From Deltaproteobacteria bacterium (GTDB taxonomy: Bacteria; Myxococcota_A; Polyangia; Polyangiales; JADJMO01), in NCBI GenBank assembly GCA_022843175.1, contig JALHOE010000029.1, positions 1 to 60,445 of the forward strand: DNA of 60,445 nt. The letters are read 5' to 3'. The position numbers and the translations under genes are program-made. A model generated the notes under the pieces. It was not told the origin of the DNA and did no database searches. It worked only from the letters and a program-made list of their open reading frames with translations. Each line of letters opens with the position of its first letter. Positions within the stretch are counted from its first letter, which is position 1. Shown one piece after another: positions 56,291 to 60,445 of this stretch.

Positions 56291-56776
56291 ATGCGTTTCA
56301 CGCTCGCGCTCCCCCTGGTCGCCCTCTGTTCCTGCTCTCCCGCGCCCGAGCTCGCGAGCGCGCCGGACGCCGATCGCATCTTCGCGGCGGACTGTCCCAA
56401 GCCGCCGGACACGTCGGGCGCCGACACCTACGACGCGATCTACAACGAGCTGCTCGGCCCGAAGAGCGCCGCCCAGTGCCAGAACCCGGCCTGTCACGGC
56501 GGCTCGAGCGAGCAGGGTGGCCTCAAGATGAAGAACACCAAGGAGGAGGCCTACCAGGGCATGAAGGACTACGGCCTCCTCTTCCCCAACCCCGACGCCG
56601 GCACGGTGACCGAGGATCCGCCGCCGTCGGTCGCGGGCCTGGTGCGCGTTGTCATCCCGCTCGCCTCCACGGGGAAGCCGAAGATGCCGCGCGAGCTGTG
56701 TGGGAATCGGTTCCTGACGGCCGCGGAGATCGAGCGGATCAAGAGCTGGGGCCGCAAGGGCGCGCCGAACAACTAG
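56291..56776 (+). CDS. Lipoprotein with cytochrome-c-like CxxxxCH motif
   Basis: 161 residues, lipid Cys C15 ('LPLVALCSC'). The block 'AIYNELLGPKSAAQCQNPAC' followed by 'HGGSSEQGGLKM' has the haem-like motif C-x4-C-H. Bacterial c-type cytochromes normally have C-x2-C-H, so haem binding is possible but unproven. The C-terminus 'MPRELCGNRFLTAAEIERIK' and 'SWGRKGAP' matches cytochrome-like lipoproteins frequent in Myxococcota ('...L...E...I..WI..GA'). Function unknown. Confidence 0.8.
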   Translation: MRFTLALPLVALCSCSPAPELASAPDADRIFAADCPKPPDTSGADTYDAIYNELLGPKSAAQCQNPACHGGSSEQGGLKMKNTKEEAYQGMKDYGLLFPNPDAGTVTEDPPPSVAGLVRVVIPLASTGKPKMPRELCGNRFLTAAEIERIKSWGRKGAPNN

Positions 56777-56805
56777 AGTCGCGCTCAGCGCGGGTCGTCG
56801 CCCCC

Positions 56806-56829
56806 GTGCCCGTGCCCGTGCCCGGGCAC
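56806..56829. repeat. GTGCCC tandem repeat with palindromic end
   Basis: Three GTGCCC copies followed by GGGCAC form a palindrome and a small hairpin between the converging lipoprotein and secF genes. It is the opposite-strand version of the (GGGCAC)5 repeat at 34654. Confidence 0.85.
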
Positions 56830-56855
56830 GTATAAATGCGAGCCCCCCGCGCGGC

Positions 56856-58265
56856 TCACACCTGGTGCTGGACCTGGTGCTTCGCGCCGCCGGGGCCCTG
56901 GCCGCTCTTGCCCTTCTTGCGCTTCTTCTTCTGGGTCGCGGTCGCGCCGAAGAACTTGCGGTCGATCCACTCCGTCATCGGAGCGGCGACGAAGATGGAT
57001 GAGTAGGTGCCGGCGATGACGCCGACGAAGAGCGCGAGGGCGAAGTCCTTGAGGGCGCCCGTGCCCCAGAAGAACATGCCGAACACCGAGAGGAGCACCG
57101 ACCCCGAGGTGAGGATCGTGCGCGAGAGCGTCTCGCTCACCGAGAGGTTGATGATCTCGTGGAAGGTGGAGCCGCGGTGCTTGGTGAGGTTCTCGCGGAT
57201 TCGGTCGTAGATGATGACCGTATCGGAGATGGAGTAGCCGACGATGGTGAGGATCGCGGCGATCGTCGAGAGGGTGATCTCGCGGCGGAGCACGATGAAC
57301 ACGCCGATCACCACGAGCGCGTCGTGGAAGAGGGCGATGATGCCGCCCGGCGCGAACCGCAGGTCGAAGCGGAAGGCGACGTACGCCATGATGAAGATGA
57401 TGGCGAAGAGCACGCTCTTCACCGCGGCGTCGCGCAGCTGCTTACCGGCGCGCGGACCGACCCACTCCACCTTGTCGGCGGCCAGCGGCACGACCTCGGC
57501 GCCGAGCTTCCCGCGGAGCTCGTCGAGCAGCAGGTCGCCCTTGGACTTGAGCTGCACCTCGACGCGGTACTCCTTGGCCTGGGCGATGTCCTTGCCCTTG
57601 ACCGTGACGTCGAGGCTCTCGCCCTTCTCGTTGACCGCGCCGCGGAGCGCGACGCCCGCAGCCACGATGCTGGACTTGATCTTCGCGACGAGCGCGTCGT
57701 CGGGCTTCACGCCCTCGTAGCGGATGGCGACCTTGTCGCCGCCGGGGCTGAACTTCACCTCGGTGGCCCGCGCGTCGACGGGCTGGAGCTGGGTCGCGTC
57801 TGCCGGGGGCGGGGGGCAGCGCGCGGCGTCCAGCGGGGGATCGGGGACGAAGTGGCCCTTCGCGTCGGTGGAGCCGCCCTGGTTGCAGACCGCGGCGCGG
57901 ACCTTCTGCATCGTGGCTTCGTCGAGCGACGAGTGCTCCTGCACGCGGATGAGGAACCGCGAGTCGGCGGGGTTGCCGATGGCGACGACGTCGGGCCGGG
58001 AGAAGCCGGGGATCGACTCGACGGCGGAGCGGACGACCGCCGCGTCGAGCGGCTTCTTGAACTGCACCTCGAGCTCGGTGCCGCCGCGGAAGTCGGTGCC
58101 GTAGTTCGGACCGGTGCCGATGGTCAGGCCGCCGAGCTTGGCGAACGAGCCGGCGGGCATCAGCGCGAGGAGCAGCGAGAGGAGAGTGAGCGTCAGCGAG
58201 AGCGTCGTCCAGAAGCGACGCTGCCGCATGAAGTCGATCCGGGTGCCGGGCTTGATGAGCTCCAT
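56856..58265 (-). CDS. secF: Protein translocase subunit SecF
   Basis: 469 residues, longer than E. coli SecF (323) because the first periplasmic domain is enlarged (about residues 70-260). Motifs: 'GTGPNYGTDFRGGTELEVQF' after the first helix and 'IVGYSISDTVIIYDRIRENL' in the membrane core. Six membrane helices are visible. The C-terminal tail is Lys-rich ('ATQKKKRKKGKSGQGPGG'). Works with SecD in the proton-driven export step of the Sec pathway. Only one base separates it from secD upstream. Confidence 0.94.
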   Translation of the reverse strand: MELIKPGTRIDFMRQRRFWTTLSLTLTLLSLLLALMPAGSFAKLGGLTIGTGPNYGTDFRGGTELEVQFKKPLDAAVVRSAVESIPGFSRPDVVAIGNPADSRFLIRVQEHSSLDEATMQKVRAAVCNQGGSTDAKGHFVPDPPLDAARCPPPPADATQLQPVDARATEVKFSPGGDKVAIRYEGVKPDDALVAKIKSSIVAAGVALRGAVNEKGESLDVTVKGKDIAQAKEYRVEVQLKSKGDLLLDELRGKLGAEVVPLAADKVEWVGPRAGKQLRDAAVKSVLFAIIFIMAYVAFRFDLRFAPGGIIALFHDALVVIGVFIVLRREITLSTIAAILTIVGYSISDTVIIYDRIRENLTKHRGSTFHEIINLSVSETLSRTILTSGSVLLSVFGMFFWGTGALKDFALALFVGVIAGTYSSIFVAAPMTEWIDRKFFGATATQKKKRKKGKSGQGPGGAKHQVQHQV

Positions 58266-58266
58266 G

Positions 58267-60156
58267 TCAGTTACCCGATTGCCCCAGTGAGATGTGTTTG
58301 ACGCGACGCCCGAGCACCCACCAGTCGAACACCACGCGGGTGCAGACGACGGCGGTGAAGAGCGAGGCGACGATGCCGATGATCAGCGTGACGGCGAAGC
58401 CCTTGATCGGGCCGGTGCCGTACTGGAGGAGGAGCAGACCGCCGATGAAGGTGGTGACGTGCCCGTCGAACACCGCGGCGAAGGCCTTGGAGTAGCCCGT
58501 CTCCACCGCTGCGCGTGGGGATCGACCGTCTCTCAGCTCCTCGCGGATGCGCTCGTTGATCAGCACGTTGGCGTCGACGGCCATACCGATCGTGAGCGCC
58601 AGGCCCGCGATGCCGGGGAGGGTCATCGATGCGCCAAACAGCGCGAGCGCCGACAGCTGGAGGAGGAGGTTGAAGAGCACCGCGCCGTCGGCGACGAGGC
58701 CGGCCCAGCGGTAGTAGATGACCATGAAGATGAGGACGAGGCCGGCTCCGAGGAGCGCGCCCTTGAGGCCCTGCTTGATCGCGTCGCTGCCGAGCGAGGC
58801 GCCGATGCGCTGCTCGTTGGACTTCTCGATCGGCGCGGGGAGGGCGCCGGCGCGGAGGACCAGCTCGAGCTTCTTGGCGGCCTCGAGCTGCTCACGCTTG
58901 TCGGCGAAGGAACCGAGCGTGATCGAGGCGTGGCCGCCGCCGATCTCGCTCTGGATGACCGGCGCGCTGTCGACCTTGTCGTCGAGGAGGATCGCGAAGC
59001 GCTTCTTCACGTTCTTCCCGGTGATCATCTTGAAGCGGTCGGCGCCGGTGGGCGAGAACGTGATCGCCACGTAGTACTCGACCTGCGGGCCCTTGTTGCT
59101 GTCGCTCGAGACCTGCGCGTCGGTGATGTACTCGCCGGTGACGTCCGCGCGGCGCTCGAGGTAATAGGTGCGCCAGCCGACCGGCTTGCGCTTGCCGGTG
59201 GTCGGATCGGGATCGTCGAACTCGCCGTAGGCGACCTGGCGGTCGTCGGGGACGCCGAGCGTCGCGACCCAGACCTTGAGCCGCTTGAGCGCGTCCTGCT
59301 GCGACTCCTCGGGCTTCTTCACGAGGCGGACGAAGTGACTCGGGACCTGCTTCACCGAGCCGGACGGGGTGACGCCGGCGGGCGCGAGCTCGTTCTGCAT
59401 CGACGCGCCCTCGGGCAGCGGATGCTCGTACTCGTTGAGCTTGCCGAAGAAGTCGGACTCGTCGTCGCAGATCTTGAACTCGAGGCGCGCCGTCTGGCTG
59501 ACGATCTGCTTGATCTCCTCGAAGGTTTTGTCGTCCTCGCCGGGGACCTCGATGATGATGTCCTCGTCGCGCGTGGTGATGGCCGCCTCGCGGAGGCCGA
59601 GCTCGTCGACGCGGTTCTCGACCGTCTTCTTGGCCTGGCCGACGGCGCGCTCGCGGATCGCGTTCTCGACCTCGGTGCGCACCTTGAAGCCGACGACCTT
59701 GGGGTCGCCCGGGCGATAGAGGATCAGCTCCTCTTTGAGGCCGGCGAGGAGCTCGTCGTTGACCTTCGCGGTGTCGGCCGCGTCGGTGAACTTGAGGAGC
59801 AGCTTGTTGTGCTCCAGGCGCTCGACCACCATTTTGGCGTTGAGCGCGGTCTGCTGCGCGTTGTCGAGCGGCGCGTCGGCCTTGCCGATCGCGAGCGCCA
59901 CGGCGACCTTCTGCCGAAGCTCGTCGGCGAAGCGGTCACGCTTGTCGCGGATCGCCTCGTCGACCTGCACCGTGTAGACGAGGCGGAGGCCGCCGCGGAG
60001 GTCGAGGCCGCGGTTGATGCGCGCCTTGACGTTGTTCTTTACCCAGGCCGGCGCCTTGATGCCGGCCATCGACTCGAGGCTCGGCCAAACGGCGATGAAC
60101 GCACCGACGCCGAGGAGAACAATGAAGAGGAATTTTGTGTACCACCAACGGGACAT
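58267..60156 (-). CDS. secD: Protein translocase subunit SecD
   Basis: 629 residues (E. coli 615). First helix at about 8-28, then 'INRGLDLRGGLRLVYTVQVD', the periplasmic P1 domain with 'AAITTRDEDIIIEVPGEDD', 'AILLDDKVDSAPVIQSEIGG', and the membrane core 'IAGLALTIGMAVDANVLINE'. All conserved D1-D6 regions are present. It assists Sec export using the proton gradient. Lies downstream of yajC with a short gap and next to secF, the usual order yajC-secD-secF. Confidence 0.95.
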   Translation of the reverse strand: MSRWWYTKFLFIVLLGVGAFIAVWPSLESMAGIKAPAWVKNNVKARINRGLDLRGGLRLVYTVQVDEAIRDKRDRFADELRQKVAVALAIGKADAPLDNAQQTALNAKMVVERLEHNKLLLKFTDAADTAKVNDELLAGLKEELILYRPGDPKVVGFKVRTEVENAIRERAVGQAKKTVENRVDELGLREAAITTRDEDIIIEVPGEDDKTFEEIKQIVSQTARLEFKICDDESDFFGKLNEYEHPLPEGASMQNELAPAGVTPSGSVKQVPSHFVRLVKKPEESQQDALKRLKVWVATLGVPDDRQVAYGEFDDPDPTTGKRKPVGWRTYYLERRADVTGEYITDAQVSSDSNKGPQVEYYVAITFSPTGADRFKMITGKNVKKRFAILLDDKVDSAPVIQSEIGGGHASITLGSFADKREQLEAAKKLELVLRAGALPAPIEKSNEQRIGASLGSDAIKQGLKGALLGAGLVLIFMVIYYRWAGLVADGAVLFNLLLQLSALALFGASMTLPGIAGLALTIGMAVDANVLINERIREELRDGRSPRAAVETGYSKAFAAVFDGHVTTFIGGLLLLQYGTGPIKGFAVTLIIGIVASLFTAVVCTRVVFDWWVLGRRVKHISLGQSGN

Positions 60157-60180
60157 ATCGGTCGGCCTCGGTCTCTGAGC

Positions 60181-60445
60181 TCAGGCGCGTTTTTCTTCGG
60201 ACTTCGAGTCCTCGGTCTTGGCCGGATCGCCCTCGTCGATGCCGCCGATCGCGGTGCGGAGGAAGATCATGTTCACGCCCTTGGCGACCTCGAGGGTCAC
60301 GCGGCGCTCGTTCATCTCGATGATCTTCCCGACGATGCCCGCGTTGGTGAACACGCGGTCGCCCTTCTTGAGCTTGTTGTCGAGGTCCTTCTGCTTCTTC
60401 TGCTGCGGGCGAATGAGGAAGAAGTAGAACGCGACGAAGATCAGG
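60181..60445 (-). CDS. yajC: YajC, preprotein translocase subunit, 5' truncated by window end
   Basis: The last 87 residues are seen; the start lies beyond the window. It begins in the membrane helix ('LIFVAFYFFLIRPQQKKQKD'), with the family 'RPQQKKQ' just after it, then 'LKKGDRVFTNAGIVGKIIEM' and 'RVTLEVAKGVNMIFLRTAIG', both typical of YajC. The tail 'TEDSKSEEKRA' is charged. It forms part of the SecDF-YajC complex. It is followed by secD after 24 bases. Confidence 0.93.
   Translation of the reverse strand, partial: LIFVAFYFFLIRPQQKKQKDLDNKLKKGDRVFTNAGIVGKIIEMNERRVTLEVAKGVNMIFLRTAIGGIDEGDPAKTEDSKSEEKRA

Overview
This window comes from a very GC-rich bacterial chromosome. The gene style points to Myxococcota, probably the Polyangia (Polyangiales or Labilithrix/Sandaracinus-like). 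Evidence: at least sixteen lipoproteins with clear lipoboxes, Cys-rich repeat lipoproteins, an alkylglycerone-phosphate-synthase-like ether-lipid enzyme, a protein-kinase-like protein, diverged c-type haem lipoproteins, and a YajC-SecD-SecF operon. The placement is inferred from content; no rRNA or tRNA gene was seen.

Layout. 1-0.8 kb: 3' end of a carbamoyltransferase gene coupled to a DUF5989 mini-protein, probably the edge of a biosynthetic locus. 0.8-7.8 kb: membrane protein, thiolase, coupled ruvX-mltG, M50/CBS protease, three lipoproteins. 7.9-15.8 kb: AGPS-like oxidase, beta-propeller lipoprotein, Uma2-type protein, SDR, Coq4-like protein, dihaem cytochrome, and an AbrB/PIN toxin-antitoxin pair with a visible promoter and operator. 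16-25 kb: repeat lipoprotein, lysine 5,6-aminomutase alpha subunit without its beta partner, DUF2254-like protein, a frameshifted outer-membrane protein, aldo/keto reductase, recJ, and a KGG-repeat stress-type protein.

25.3-37.4 kb: a compact operon of three paralogous Cys-motif lipoproteins ending in yggS; a coupled hydrolase plus two tandem gamma-family PLP enzymes; an 841-residue Cys-rich repeat lipoprotein; an AlkA-like glycosylase; a radical SAM enzyme abutting a multi-zinc-ribbon membrane protein. 37.4-44.1 kb: DUF2452 protein, M15 peptidase with a peptidoglycan-binding domain, then a disturbed stretch (40.7-42.7 kb). That stretch has two 113-114 bp inverted repeats, a 258 bp fold-back element and a truncated nucleotidyltransferase relic.

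44.2-56.8 kb: a four-gene envelope operon (haem-like lipoprotein, SH3/beta-barrel, DUF4266, DUF3570), a PQQ-like propeller protein, a histidine phosphatase, a HAD-type 5'-nucleotidase, three 27 bp hairpin repeats, a small barrel, a Sel1-repeat lipoprotein, a probable pseudokinase and two more lipoproteins. 56.8-60.4 kb: secF, secD and the 3' part of yajC.

Two themes recur. Many genes overlap by 4 bases (ATGA, GTGA or TTGA), which indicates translational coupling. Many products are exported lipoproteins of unknown role. The best candidates for undescribed biology are the three-lipoprotein/yggS operon, the DUF4266/DUF3570 envelope operon, and the zinc-ribbon/radical SAM pair.
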